Below are positions 25,933-35,469 of a DNA stretch of 64,000 nt, piece after piece. Under the pieces are notes generated by a model, which saw nothing but the letters and a program-made list of their open reading frames with translations, had not been told where the DNA came from and ran no database searches. Each line of letters starts with the position of its first letter. Within the stretch, counting starts at the first letter, position 1. The translations under genes were made by a program, and so were the position numbers. This stretch comes from Actinoplanes campanulatus (lineage in GTDB: Bacteria; Actinomycetota; Actinomycetes; Mycobacteriales; Micromonosporaceae), in NCBI RefSeq assembly GCF_014647795.1, contig NZ_BMPW01000019.1, positions 1 to 64,000 of the forward strand. The letters run 5' to 3'.

Positions 25933-26330
25933 TAGCGGGTGCTTCCAGTAGCGCGCCGGCACAGGCATCCCACGTGGCTGAATAGCTTTGCCGCCGCGGG
26001 CCCACAGCTCAGGAGATCGGTCGTAGCAGTGTGGTCATGCGGTCGCGCTCCATGTTTGCAACGTCGGCCCCAAGGGCGCACGCCGGTGGCCGTCGCGTTG
26101 AGTCACGTTCTGCCACGGCGGCGTTTCGCGATGGAGACCCAGTGCGGCTCTGGGTTCAATGAGGGAATGGTCGAGACCCGTCATGCCATGGGTCTGCGCT
26201 GACCTGTGGAGCGCCCGCAGACATGGTTAGAACATTTGTACTAACATGGAGGTGGGCTGATTGAGTAGCTTCCAGCCGCGTCGCGGATCATGGACTGGAG
26301 GCTGCTGCGAGAGTCGATCGAAACGCTGGC
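25933..26330. promoter_or_regulatory. Intergenic region with 20-bp operator-like inverted repeat
   Basis: I see no gene here. At 26226-26245 lies GTTAGAACATTTGTACTAAC: 9-base arms with one mismatch and a two-base centre, in an AT-rich patch of a GC-rich region. It is about 85 bp before the start of the winged-helix gene and could be the binding site of that protein or of another regulator. Confidence 0.5.
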
Positions 26331-27101
26331 GTGAGGGCAACCTCGGACGAGGATATGGGGGCGGTGATCGTGGGGTCGGGCAAATCCGGGGAGCTGTGGG
26401 AAGAGCTCAACCCTCGGCAGCGCTCGTACCTGGTCGTCTGCTATCAGCATGATCAAGAAATCTCGGCTGCAACCCGTGGCCGTCCCTTGCGCAAGAGTGC
26501 CACCGTCCAGCGCCGAGAGCTGCCCTTCTCGGTGCGAGCTGACCCGGCGTTCGCCGGTTACACGCCGATTCAGGAGCAGCTTCGGTCACTGGGCATTCAC
26601 GACTCGGGTACCGGCGCAACGCTGCGCGCCCTTTCTGATCGTGGTCTTCTCCTTCTTACCGAGGATCAAGTCGAAGTATTCCCCCTGGGCCTGGTGCCCC
26701 GCCTGCTGGTGACGCTGACCAGGCGTGGGCGAGCCTGCGCACGTGCCGGGCTCGGGGAGCCGCCGGCCGCGCCGTCAGGCTCCGGCGAGTTGCTGTCGCC
26801 ATGGCTCTGGCGCAGCCTGCTCAAGGTCGCCGCCGCGGGCACGGAGGGCTTGCCCGAGACTGACCTATGGGGTCGCTCCAAGTTCTATCTCGGTGTCGGA
26901 TTCCGCCCGCAGGGGGTCGACAGCCGCGGCCTTGTCGATTTGGTGCCCGTCGAGGAGGACGTGGACGGCACCTCATACGTCAAGGAATTTCGCTGGCGTC
27001 TGACCGAAGAAGGGCGCCGACACATGAATGATCATCTCGCCGACTACCGGCTTCGATATCCCGAGATCGCTGTCAATCAGATCGCTGACGTAGACCGATA
27101 A
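26331..27101 (+). CDS. Unassigned protein with two winged-helix-like domains
   Basis: The protein is 256 residues from GTG 26331; the ATG at 26355 is an alternative. I recognise no named family. Residues about 20-130 look like a MarR-type winged helix: QEQLRSLGIHDSGTGATLRA (recognition helix), then LSDRGLLLL and VTLTRRGRACARAG as the wing and end. Residues about 155-245 look like a second one, LLKVAAAGTEGLPETDLWG, ending in WRLTEEGRRHMNDHLADYRL. The gene stands alone between DISARM and the pPIWI-RE cassette, in the same direction, behind a near-perfect inverted repeat. It may regulate either defence system or be an added component of one. That is inference from position. Confidence 0.5.
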   Translation: MRATSDEDMGAVIVGSGKSGELWEELNPRQRSYLVVCYQHDQEISAATRGRPLRKSATVQRRELPFSVRADPAFAGYTPIQEQLRSLGIHDSGTGATLRALSDRGLLLLTEDQVEVFPLGLVPRLLVTLTRRGRACARAGLGEPPAAPSGSGELLSPWLWRSLLKVAAAGTEGLPETDLWGRSKFYLGVGFRPQGVDSRGLVDLVPVEEDVDGTSYVKEFRWRLTEEGRRHMNDHLADYRLRYPEIAVNQIADVDR

Positions 27102-27132
27102 AGTCATTCTTTCGGGTGACGCGGACCCGAAT

Positions 27133-28395
27133 ATGTCAGACCCCCGCTCTACTGTGCTGGCCGTGACTGAATCCACGAGCGTCATCCACGACGCCACGTT
27201 GCGTTTCAAGGTCCTCACCGCTGCCGCAATGGCTGCCCGCGCGCTCACCGACACCGAAAGGCCGCCGGACGAGCGGCTGCGGACCCTGATGGAAGCCCAC
27301 GGCAGAGTCCAAGCGGCCCGCGGCCCCGCCGACCCGGTCACCTTCTCCGACTTCCGCGACCGGCTCGCCAGCGGACTCGAGACGCTCCTGCCCGCCGACG
27401 TCGACGCCGAGGAGATGCAGGGCGTCCGCCTGATCACCGCCGAGGGGACCTTCGACGACGACCTGCTCGACCTGCAAGACGAGCAACGGCTGGTCATGAA
27501 GTCGCTCGCCAAGGCATCCCGCGGGCGGGCGCCCCTCGTCGGCGAATGGCTCGACGACGACATGGACCAAGAACGCGCCTACATGGCTCTGAAGAAAAGC
27601 ATGGATCAAGGCCGCTACGTCGCCGGCCGCCGCGCCTACATCGAACACCCCGCTGGCGACGAGAAAACGCTGCGCAAGCTCGGCCTGTCCAGCGCCGCCG
27701 CCGGCTTCTACGCCCCGATCTCCCATACGGCGATCTACGACCGATGGTGGTTCGGCTGCCCGATCTGCCGCTGGCCCATGAAAATCATGATGAAGTCCGT
27801 ACGCGGCCGCAAGACCGGCCACGTCCGCTGCTTCCACGCGCCACACGCCGGCAGGGGAGCCACCTACCACTTCAAGATCCCCAAACCCGGTGCCGCGCCC
27901 ACATTGCAGCCGACCGGATCGCCCCCGATCCGGCCCAGCGGAAACGCCTCAGTGCTGTTCACCGACACATCGAAAGGCGTCCCGGCAGCCTGTCTCGCCG
28001 AAGGTCACAAGGCTCTGATCCGTGGAGTCTGGAGGTGGACGACCATTCCCGGCCGTGTCGAAGTCGACCTTTTCAACGCCCTCAGCGTCCGTGGTCTCAA
28101 CCCGGTTATGTGGCCGGACCTCGACGCCTACGACCTTGAGGTGACCATCGGAACCGGAGCAAGCCGAACCGTCTTCCGTATCGACGTCAAGGACTACACC
28201 AGCCCGCTGTTGCTCGCCCAAAAGATCCAAGCCGACGGCGGCGACGCCGGAGGCGCGAACTGGCTGGTCGTACCCGACTACCGCGACAACTCACTGCCGC
28301 TGCTGCGTACCGTCTGCGAACCCTACGGCCTGCACGTGGCCACCGCAGGACAGATCGGCCAGACCATCTGCACCGCCGCCGGGGTGACCTGGTGA
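27133..28395 (+). CDS. pPIWI-RE cassette restriction-endonuclease-fold protein (Y component)
   Basis: The protein is 420 residues from ATG 27133. A GTG at 27163, 8 bases after a TACTGT box, could be a leaderless start. A zinc-knuckle-like pair FGCPICRWPMK with a later RCFHAPH lies around residues 213-240. The C-terminal PD-(D/E)XK-type core is visible as LDAYDLEVTIG, then TVFRIDVKDYTSP (D-x-K, about residue 353), followed by NWLVVPDYR. This is the nuclease-fold member of the three-gene pPIWI-RE island described from comparative genomics. The stop overlaps the helicase start. Cleavage activity is predicted, not shown. Confidence 0.75.
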   Translation: MSDPRSTVLAVTESTSVIHDATLRFKVLTAAAMAARALTDTERPPDERLRTLMEAHGRVQAARGPADPVTFSDFRDRLASGLETLLPADVDAEEMQGVRLITAEGTFDDDLLDLQDEQRLVMKSLAKASRGRAPLVGEWLDDDMDQERAYMALKKSMDQGRYVAGRRAYIEHPAGDEKTLRKLGLSSAAAGFYAPISHTAIYDRWWFGCPICRWPMKIMMKSVRGRKTGHVRCFHAPHAGRGATYHFKIPKPGAAPTLQPTGSPPIRPSGNASVLFTDTSKGVPAACLAEGHKALIRGVWRWTTIPGRVEVDLFNALSVRGLNPVMWPDLDAYDLEVTIGTGASRTVFRIDVKDYTSPLLLAQKIQADGGDAGGANWLVVPDYRDNSLPLLRTVCEPYGLHVATAGQIGQTICTAAGVTW

Positions 28396-31300
28396 CGACC
28401 ACACGACTGCGGCTCTCCGACGGAACCATCCTGGCCGCCCTGGCGCTGGCCGCCCACTACTTCCCGACCCCGACACCCGACGACCAGACCGCGGCCGGCT
28501 TCACGCACGCCTCCTTCTTTCTCGGCGGCCACTACACCGCCTGGAGCACCTGGCCCGACCTGCCGCACACCGAGAAACAGCGCATCGCCGCAGTGCTCGC
28601 CGCAGCCCCAGAGGAACTCGCCACCGCAGCCGTCTTCACCCGCCGGGCCCGCAACCTCCTGAAAGACCCCGGCGACCACCCTTTCCGGCTCGCCGGCAAC
28701 GACCCCGACAAGGCCGACGCCGCTATCGGCATGCTCGGAGGCGACCCCCTCGGCTACGTCGACCGGCTCCTTGATCGGCTACGCCGCGACCATCGCCGAC
28801 GTCGCCCTCAAGACGTCGCTCAACCCGGCCAGTACCTGACCAAGACCCACTACGCATCAGGGCACGGACTCGTCCAAGGCCGCACGACCATTCCGCTGGC
28901 CGCCGCCCCGGCACCACCAGCGGAACACCCGCACGTCAACACGGTGCCCCGCACCGAGCACATCCGCATCGACACCGACGCGCTGCTCAAGATCGCCGCT
29001 GACATCGACACCCGCTATCCGCAAGGCGACGCCTACCTGCACCGCGTTCTGCACGGCTTGCTGAAACAGGTCAACACCAAGGACTCCATCTCGGTATCCG
29101 AGGCGATCCGCCTCATGTCCGGTCCGATGGAGATCTTCAACGCGCCCACCGGCACCGGAAAGAGCGTCTTCGTCCGGGTCGCCGCGTCCTGGTTCGCCCT
29201 CAACAAGATGCGCGTCGCCCTAGTCATGCCCAACGTCGACGCCACCCTCTCGACAGCCTGGGACATCATCGGCGACCTGCAGCACCTGGCAGAAATCTAC
29301 AAACTCGACGACGCGCCGACCTGCACACCGCTGATGTCGCCCAACGGCCTGTTCGACCGGGCCATCAAAGCCGTCGCCCGCATCGAAGGAACCCTTCTCG
29401 AGCAACCCCCGAAGACTCTCTGGCGCCTCGACCAGCTGTCCTACGGATGCGCACTCGATCATCTCACCGAGGTCGCGCATCCCATTCCTCGTGGCCGAGA
29501 GACCTGCCGCTCACTCACCCCACTACCGCCGGCCAAAGGCCCGGCACGCGCCTGCCCGTGGATGCCGTCAGCCTGCGACAAATACACCCAGCCCCGGCAG
29601 GCCTGCACCGCCGCGGTCGTGGTCACCAACCACCACAACTTCATGGTCGGCCGCTTCCACCTCGACGTCACCCTCGACGGCACCCCCACCGCAGACCTCA
29701 GCATCGCCGAGTTCCTGCTGCGCGGATTCCACACCGTCATGATCGACGAAGTCGACCAGTTCCAATCCACCGCGCTCGACATGTGCGCCAGCGAACTCGT
29801 CCTCGATACCCGCCGCAACACCAACCCGCCCCCGCTGCGTGCCCTCGACGCCGACGCCGCCCGGCTGCCGATCGAGTCACAAAAAGACCTGTGCCCCACG
29901 ATCAGCCACGTCCGCTATCTCGCCGAGTTCCTCCTCAGCAGCATCTGCTCCAACGAGATCAACCTTCGCTACTACCAGGGCCAGAACCCGGCCACCGACA
30001 GAGCGAACACGTCCACCGGCTGGCACTTGGCCCACGGACGCGACCGCAGACTCATCATGCTGCTGTTCCCCGACGCCAACATCACCGACGAACGCGACGT
30101 GCCCGCGGAATTGTTCACCACCCTCAACACCCTGTGGCCCGCCCACCCGGGCGCCGACGACGACGGGCCCCACGACAACGCACCGCCACTACCCTCAGCG
30201 CTCGTCCCCGTCAGGACCGCGCTCGCCCGCTTGCTCGCGCCCCGCGGCGAAGACCTTCTCACCCAGGTGAAAATCGAGCTCGGTGACATCCTGCAACCCG
30301 TCATCGCCGACGCCCACGACCGCAGTGAGGCGATCGAGCTCCTGATCGTGCGCGCCTGGCTCCACGAACTCGACAACGCCCTCGGCTCCCTGCGCAACAA
30401 AGCCGCCCAGCTGCGCTCCGTCGGGCTGCAATCCGCACGCCAAGTCGCCGAACGCCTCGAATCGAGCATCGGCGGGACCATCCTGCCGCACGGCATGCTC
30501 GGCAAAGCGATCGTCGGCTACCGCGTCACCGGCCTCGACGACGCCAACAAGAACGCCGAACTCACCGTCCAATACATCACCGGCGACCCGCACACCTACA
30601 CCGCCCAACTCGGCAGCATCGTCGCGCTCGCCCTGGCCGGCACCGAACGACCCGTCATCGGCCTGTCCGCCACCGCCTACTTCCCCCAGGCAGTCCGCGA
30701 ACACATCCACAGCACCGTGAAATGGTGGATGACCGACGCCGAACCCGACACCATCCGCGCCCGACGCCAGCTGATCACCGACGCCGTCACCAACCAGGCG
30801 ATCACCATCTCCGGCCTGCCCCAAGCCCACAAACGCCGTGCCCTGATCGCGCTCGGCGAACAGCTCTACGACAACGAGATCCACGACGAACTCGCCCGCA
30901 TCACCGCCCGCGACCCCGACCGGGCCCGCGCCGCTGTCGTCGTCAACTCCTACGAACACTGCCGATACATCGCCATGGGCATCCACGGCGCCGGCAAATA
31001 CACCGGCGGCCTCTGCGTGGCCTCACCACCGGACGCCGACCGCCGCGACAAACTCCCCGCACTACCGCCCGGAGTCACCGAACTGACCCCGGAAGAGTTC
31101 GAGGCCTTCCCCCAGCGCGGAACGATCCTGGTCGTGCCCATGGCCCGGATCGCCCGCGGTCTCAACATCGTCGTCGGCACCAAGTCGGCCATCACCCCGG
31201 TCTACCTGTGCACCCGGCCGCTGGCGCTGATGACCGACCCACCCGAGATGTACGCCAGCATCAACGCTGCCGGCATCAACACCATCAACGCCGCACAAGA

Positions 31301-31658
31301 TCCTCTGCCCGTCCTGCACGCCGCCCGCCAAGCAGCCTGGGAACGCCTCGGCATGATCATGCGATCAGCCCCAGGATTCGTCGCTGCCGCACCGGAACTG
31401 CAAGAAGAGATCGTCGCCGGCATGGTCATCGACATGATCCAACTCGCCGGCCGCGCCCGCCGCGGCGGCACCAACATGACCCTGCACCTGGTCGATCACG
31501 CCTTCCACGAGGACTCCTGGCAAGCAGACCTCGGCAACATCCTGCGCCGCATGCACGCCAAGTGGCACCCCGCCCAACGCCGCCAGATGAACGCCATCTA
31601 CCGCGAAGCCCTCGGTGCCTTCATGGCGTACGCGGGCATCGACACCACCCGCGACTGA
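28392..31658 (+). CDS. pPIWI-RE cassette DinG-like helicase (Z component)
   Basis: The 1088-residue SF2 XPD/DinG-type helicase has Walker A FNAPTGTGKSVFVR (about residues 247-260) and Walker B VMIDEVDQFQ (about 450). A Cys-rich insertion between them (CALDH..CRSL..ACPW..CDKY..CTAA, about 353-410) is probably a 4Fe-4S cluster. VVVTNHHNFM fits the DinG/XPD motif after the cluster. The C-terminal helicase lobe has a MARIARGLNIVVG-type box and QLAGRARRGG (motif VI, about 1018). It would unwind DNA or R-loop substrates for the PIWI protein. It overlaps the nuclease gene by four bases. Confidence 0.82.
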   Translation: MTTTRLRLSDGTILAALALAAHYFPTPTPDDQTAAGFTHASFFLGGHYTAWSTWPDLPHTEKQRIAAVLAAAPEELATAAVFTRRARNLLKDPGDHPFRLAGNDPDKADAAIGMLGGDPLGYVDRLLDRLRRDHRRRRPQDVAQPGQYLTKTHYASGHGLVQGRTTIPLAAAPAPPAEHPHVNTVPRTEHIRIDTDALLKIAADIDTRYPQGDAYLHRVLHGLLKQVNTKDSISVSEAIRLMSGPMEIFNAPTGTGKSVFVRVAASWFALNKMRVALVMPNVDATLSTAWDIIGDLQHLAEIYKLDDAPTCTPLMSPNGLFDRAIKAVARIEGTLLEQPPKTLWRLDQLSYGCALDHLTEVAHPIPRGRETCRSLTPLPPAKGPARACPWMPSACDKYTQPRQACTAAVVVTNHHNFMVGRFHLDVTLDGTPTADLSIAEFLLRGFHTVMIDEVDQFQSTALDMCASELVLDTRRNTNPPPLRALDADAARLPIESQKDLCPTISHVRYLAEFLLSSICSNEINLRYYQGQNPATDRANTSTGWHLAHGRDRRLIMLLFPDANITDERDVPAELFTTLNTLWPAHPGADDDGPHDNAPPLPSALVPVRTALARLLAPRGEDLLTQVKIELGDILQPVIADAHDRSEAIELLIVRAWLHELDNALGSLRNKAAQLRSVGLQSARQVAERLESSIGGTILPHGMLGKAIVGYRVTGLDDANKNAELTVQYITGDPHTYTAQLGSIVALALAGTERPVIGLSATAYFPQAVREHIHSTVKWWMTDAEPDTIRARRQLITDAVTNQAITISGLPQAHKRRALIALGEQLYDNEIHDELARITARDPDRARAAVVVNSYEHCRYIAMGIHGAGKYTGGLCVASPPDADRRDKLPALPPGVTELTPEEFEAFPQRGTILVVPMARIARGLNIVVGTKSAITPVYLCTRPLALMTDPPEMYASINAAGINTINAAQDPLPVLHAARQAAWERLGMIMRSAPGFVAAAPELQEEIVAGMVIDMIQLAGRARRGGTNMTLHLVDHAFHEDSWQADLGNILRRMHAKWHPAQRRQMNAIYREALGAFMAYAGIDTTRD

Positions 31659-31692
31659 CCCCGACCACCGTCCGGCAAGGAGAACAACCCCC

Positions 31693-34422
31693 GTGGCAGC
31701 AGCCAAGACCCTCACCCGACTGGACGTCCTCGCCTACCGGTGCACCCCCGCACTACTCGACGGCGCAGCCGTACACCTGCGCGAATTCGAGCCGGGCGTC
31801 CGATCGATGTGGAAGATCCTCGAACGCACCTACCTCGAGCGCACCAAGCACACCGACCAGGCACAAGCGCCCTACTCCGTCATCACCAACGCCCTGCGCT
31901 GCCTCACCGGCGGCTATGCCTACTTCGACCCCAAGAAGCTGTTCCTCGTCACCGGCGAACCGATCGACGACGACCTGCTGCAGGACACCTTCACCCTGTT
32001 CTGCGGCCTGACCGCCGGCGAGCACATCGACAACATCGACCTCACCAACCCCGCCGCCCTCGCCCGACGCATCGCCGAGACACCACAAGAAACAAGAACG
32101 CTGGCTGACTACCTCACCAGAACCGACGCTGACCAACCCGACGCACCGCCATGGGTCTACAAGTCCGCCACCTGGCTGCTATCCCGCCGGCTGACCGAAA
32201 CCCCGTGGACCGTCGACGGCCACGACATCACACTGCACCCCGACAGCGACGGCGGGTTCATCGCCTGGGACCACCCCTGGCCCAACAAGTCCCGAACCGC
32301 GTTCGCCTTCGCGCGCGGCCGCATGGTGATGAAGACCCATCCGAACATCAAGGACCCCCTCATCCTGCTATCGGCCTCCGCCACCCGACTGAAGAAGAAC
32401 ATGGCCTTCGCCCGAACCGTACTGGCCGCCCAAGCCGAGCCGGGCCGCCCGATCGTCGAGGTCGAAATGGCCGGCCGCGGCCGCATCCGATCGATCAGCC
32501 GCATGTCCCTGGAGGTACTCGCCCGACTCGGCATGGATCAATCGATCCTGCACGCCATCCAGCAACGAGTCGACGACGAGCGCGCAGAACTCGAAGCCGC
32601 CACCGCGCAGAAACGCAAGCCGCGCCCTCTCGACACCGAACCGGGCAACCTCCGCCCCATCCAGAGCAAGAACTACAAGTTCTCCGTCGGCCGTGGCGTC
32701 GGCATGCACTTCCTCCGCGAGCTCGACCGAAAGTTCCGTGAGGTATTCGGAGACACCGCACAGCAACCCGGCATCTACGTCGACCTCAACGCCTTCAAGA
32801 AGCGCAAGATCAAAGAAGAAGGGCTGCTACCCAAGCCCGTCGACGTCGAACGCTCCCTCATCTCCATGGGTATGAGCCATCTGCGTCTGGTCTGTCTCTG
32901 GTACCGAGACGAGAACAGAGTGCGCATGATCCGCGGGTTGGCCGATGCCTACGGCCTACCCCTCGACGCCCTCGACCCCATCGAGGGCGTACCTATCGCC
33001 CTGCACGGCTCCACCATCAGCACGGTTTTCCACCAAGTACCCCAGTTCCTGGAACACGGTCCCGCATCCGGATCCGCCGCCGACATCGCTCACATCGCGG
33101 CGCTCAAACCCGAACCGGGTGTCCTCGTCGGCGTCTGGGCCGAAACCGCCTACGCCAGCCACGACGACGAAATCGACGAAGACGCCGAAGCCACCCCGAC
33201 CTCCACCGCCGCTCAGCAACTCCCCGAAGACCACGACGCGAAACACCGCAGCCGACGAACGCTTGCCGAGCGCGACATCGTCTCCCAATTCATCAAGGAG
33301 AGCACCAGCGACAGCGGCACCGACCACCCCGCGCAGCTGGCACAACTCGACCTCTACCGAAGCCTCGGCATCATCGACGACCGCATCGACGACGTCATGA
33401 TCGACACCATCGCGCCCGGCCTCACCGCCTCCGACGTCGTCCACTGCGGCATCCACGTACGGCGCCAGAGTAAACGCAAGGGCGAACGGTCACCACGAAT
33501 CTGTATCACCGCAACAGCCCTGAAACCGCCGACAGCACCAGGCCGTTCATGGACGCTGCTCGGATGGAGCTACACCGACCGCAAGTGGAAGCCCTACCAC
33601 CAAGCCCAAGCCCAATTCCATGCCCAGGACTATCCGACTGGCAGGCTCACCGAGGAACTCGTCGACACCGACCAAGGCGGTAAGGCCGTCGCCAAACTGA
33701 TCGACGACGCGCTCGGCAAACTCGTCGCCGAAATCGACTACATGCCCTACACCGTCACCGTCGACGGCTTCGCCACCCGCCGGCTCTGGGACGGCCTGCA
33801 CAACAACAAACAAGGCATGACCGGAAGGGCCGGCACTACATGGCTGCCCGGGCACACTCTGCCGCTCAAAGAACGCCCCATCGCGGTCATCCGCGTCAAC
33901 AAGAACGCCGCAGAACTCCCCATCCCCATCCGCACCACCAAGATCGCAGCCGATGGTGAGATCACCAAGGGTAACGACACCTCGAATGCGCTATGCCGCA
34001 TCGACGTCGACTTCGCAGACCCGGTCTGGCTCCTCACCACGGTTCCCCTGCAATACGACGGCGCCGGAGCCGGCCGCCTCGGCGCCACAAAAACTCGCTG
34101 GACAGCCGACTTCGGCTCCAACGTCAAGGGCGAACTACGCAAAAACGAAGCCAAAGCCAACTGGTACGCCATGAACACCACCGAGATCTACGTCATCCCC
34201 TCAACACCAGACGTCGACACCTCCGCACTGGCGCGCATGACCGCCCGCCTATGTACCCAGTCGCTCGGCTGGACCAGGCGAACCCGCTACCCGGTCCACC
34301 TTCACGCCGCGAACCAGATGGATCTCGACCACCCCCAGTTCCGCAGATCCGCGCTCGGCGAAGACCCCGAAGCCGAAACACTCGGCGAAGCTCCGGTGAC
34401 CGACGACTTGTCCGAGGACTGA
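31693..34422 (+). CDS. pPIWI-RE family PIWI/RNase H-fold protein
   Basis: The protein is 909 residues from GTG 31693 (AAGGAG ends 10 bases upstream); the longer open frame begins inside the helicase. The order fits the pPIWI-RE family: an N-terminal X region, a middle basic region (residues about 250-380) and a C-terminal RNase H/PIWI fold (about 570-880). The family's conserved Arg and Glu appear to be in PIAVIRVNKNAAELP (about 735) and NTTEIYVIPSTPD (about 830). YMPYTVTVDGF and IRRLW-like TRRLWDGL form part of the core. A guide-binding role is proposed for the family from comparative work. An acidic linker (DDEIDEDAEATPTS) precedes the PIWI half. It is the last gene of the cassette. Confidence 0.78.
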   Translation: MAAAKTLTRLDVLAYRCTPALLDGAAVHLREFEPGVRSMWKILERTYLERTKHTDQAQAPYSVITNALRCLTGGYAYFDPKKLFLVTGEPIDDDLLQDTFTLFCGLTAGEHIDNIDLTNPAALARRIAETPQETRTLADYLTRTDADQPDAPPWVYKSATWLLSRRLTETPWTVDGHDITLHPDSDGGFIAWDHPWPNKSRTAFAFARGRMVMKTHPNIKDPLILLSASATRLKKNMAFARTVLAAQAEPGRPIVEVEMAGRGRIRSISRMSLEVLARLGMDQSILHAIQQRVDDERAELEAATAQKRKPRPLDTEPGNLRPIQSKNYKFSVGRGVGMHFLRELDRKFREVFGDTAQQPGIYVDLNAFKKRKIKEEGLLPKPVDVERSLISMGMSHLRLVCLWYRDENRVRMIRGLADAYGLPLDALDPIEGVPIALHGSTISTVFHQVPQFLEHGPASGSAADIAHIAALKPEPGVLVGVWAETAYASHDDEIDEDAEATPTSTAAQQLPEDHDAKHRSRRTLAERDIVSQFIKESTSDSGTDHPAQLAQLDLYRSLGIIDDRIDDVMIDTIAPGLTASDVVHCGIHVRRQSKRKGERSPRICITATALKPPTAPGRSWTLLGWSYTDRKWKPYHQAQAQFHAQDYPTGRLTEELVDTDQGGKAVAKLIDDALGKLVAEIDYMPYTVTVDGFATRRLWDGLHNNKQGMTGRAGTTWLPGHTLPLKERPIAVIRVNKNAAELPIPIRTTKIAADGEITKGNDTSNALCRIDVDFADPVWLLTTVPLQYDGAGAGRLGATKTRWTADFGSNVKGELRKNEAKANWYAMNTTEIYVIPSTPDVDTSALARMTARLCTQSLGWTRRTRYPVHLHAANQMDLDHPQFRRSALGEDPEAETLGEAPVTDDLSED

Positions 34423-34460
34423 TCCGGGAGAAGCGGGGCAGGTACCTGGGGCAGCGCCCT

Positions 34461-34482
34461 CCCAGCGCTTCCCACCGCTGGG
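34461..34482 (+). terminator. Hairpin after the pPIWI-RE cassette
   Basis: CCCAGCG and CGCTGGG form a 7-bp stem with an 8-base loop, 39 bp after the PIWI stop. Confidence 0.45.
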
Positions 34483-34662
34483 TCCTCACCGGTGTCAGCG
34501 CAGTGCCCTCAGACCGTGGTCGTCATCGCCGGGGTCCTCCAGGCACCGCGCTGGGCGCTCGATGGCTACATCGGCGCCGCAGCACCCGCCCTGCAGCTGC
34601 GGCTGGCACCGCAAGCGGACGTGGCGGCAGCCGCGGATGCTGAGTCACCGATCACGCAACCG

Positions 34663-34687
34663 CCTCCGGCCGGCCCGCGGCCGGAGG
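34663..34687. terminator. Perfect 10-bp GC hairpin
   Basis: CCTCCGGCCG and CGGCCGGAGG pair perfectly around GCCCG, with one more G-C pair outside. No gene is adjacent on either side within 240 bp. It may be a bidirectional terminator insulating the defence genes from the element to the right. Confidence 0.55.
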
Positions 34688-34942
34688 CCGGTGTTCTCGC
34701 ATGCCGAACGTGGTGATCATCCGATCCTTTTGCCCTTCGTCCACCGGAATGGCGTAAAGCCGGCCCCGAGTCGCCCCGCCCCCGTGTGGCCCCAAACCGT
34801 TTCTCGACGGTTGCTCACAAAATGGTGTTGGGTACGGCTCATCGGTTCGGTGATACGGTAGATTTGAGCTGGCTGGCAGAGCGTTCCGACGTTTAGTCGG
34901 ATGGGAAAAGTTGCGCATTGGGCAAGTGAGAATGAACTTGAA

Positions 34943-34982
34943 ACCCGGCAGGTTATAGGTTCGAGTCCTATTCGGGGAGCCA
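34943..34982 (+). other. 3' end of a tRNA-Asn-like gene, candidate attachment site
   Basis: The segment reads CCGGCAGGTT, T-stem ATAGG, T-loop TTCGAGT, CCTAT, acceptor strand TCGGGGA, discriminator G and an encoded CCA. It matches the last 40 bases of a bacterial tRNA-Asn. The expected 5' partner TCCCCGA and the GTT anticodon loop are absent. The upstream stretch 34855-34910 only contains a vague D-arm-like run. It is therefore a remnant of the kind left at the att junction when an element integrates into a tRNA gene. An excisionase gene 490 bp further on supports this. The minus-strand open frame across it is a known type of spurious ORF. Confidence 0.65.
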
Positions 34983-35469
34983 TCTACCAGGGCAAACACC
35001 CTGGGATGGGGATGAAGATGATCTTCGTTCCCCGTTTTACTCCTTGTTTATCTGGATCACGTTCAGGCCCCGTTGAGCAGCAAGAACGTGCTCATGCGGC
35101 TCCGGGTGTGACTTGCGCCACTTGGCGGCGATGGTCCCTGGATGCCAGCCTTCTCGTGCCCGGCGTCGGTTGCCCAGGTGCGACCCATCCAGTCTGTTCG
35201 GACGACGTCCGAGGCGTCAGACCTCTGCCAGCGTCTGGTCGCGTAGGGCAGTGTCGCAGACAATCGCAGACGGCAAAGATGAGGTGCCCGGCCCCTCGCC
35301 GTGCATCCTCTCGATCTCGTGACTCCTGGCGCGATGGAACCAATGACGCGCCAGGTGCCGTCCGGTAGTTCCGTCGCTGCGCCAGGAATCGATCTTCCGG
35401 CCGAGGCGGGCCGCGAACCTCTACATGCTGCGTGCAGCCTTTGCTCAGCCAGCGGCTCCGGTCTTTTGG
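34983..35469. other. Gene-poor stretch between att-like site and excisionase
   Basis: I see no complete gene. A minus-strand frame ending at 35048 carries a protein-like run (EGWHPGTIAAKWRKSHPEPH) but is closed by a stop after about 59 codons and has no start, so it is probably a remnant. At 35256-35271 lies one diverged unit of the GACAAC repeat (GCAGACAATCGCAGAC). No integrase gene is present here, where one would be expected. Confidence 0.4.

Noticed and set aside
34855-34988. A full tRNA with a long insertion: GGTAGAT and ATCTACC could pair around a D-arm-like run and the clear T-arm.
   Set aside because: The T-arm is followed directly by TCGGGGA-G-CCA, which needs a TCCCCGA partner that is absent. 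The GGTAGAT pairing would leave the CCA inside, and the anticodon loop candidate lacks the T at position 33.
34652-34999. Minus-strand ORF of 115 residues.
   Set aside because: It is the antisense translation of the tRNA 3' end (SPNRTRTYNL), a well-known spurious gene type.
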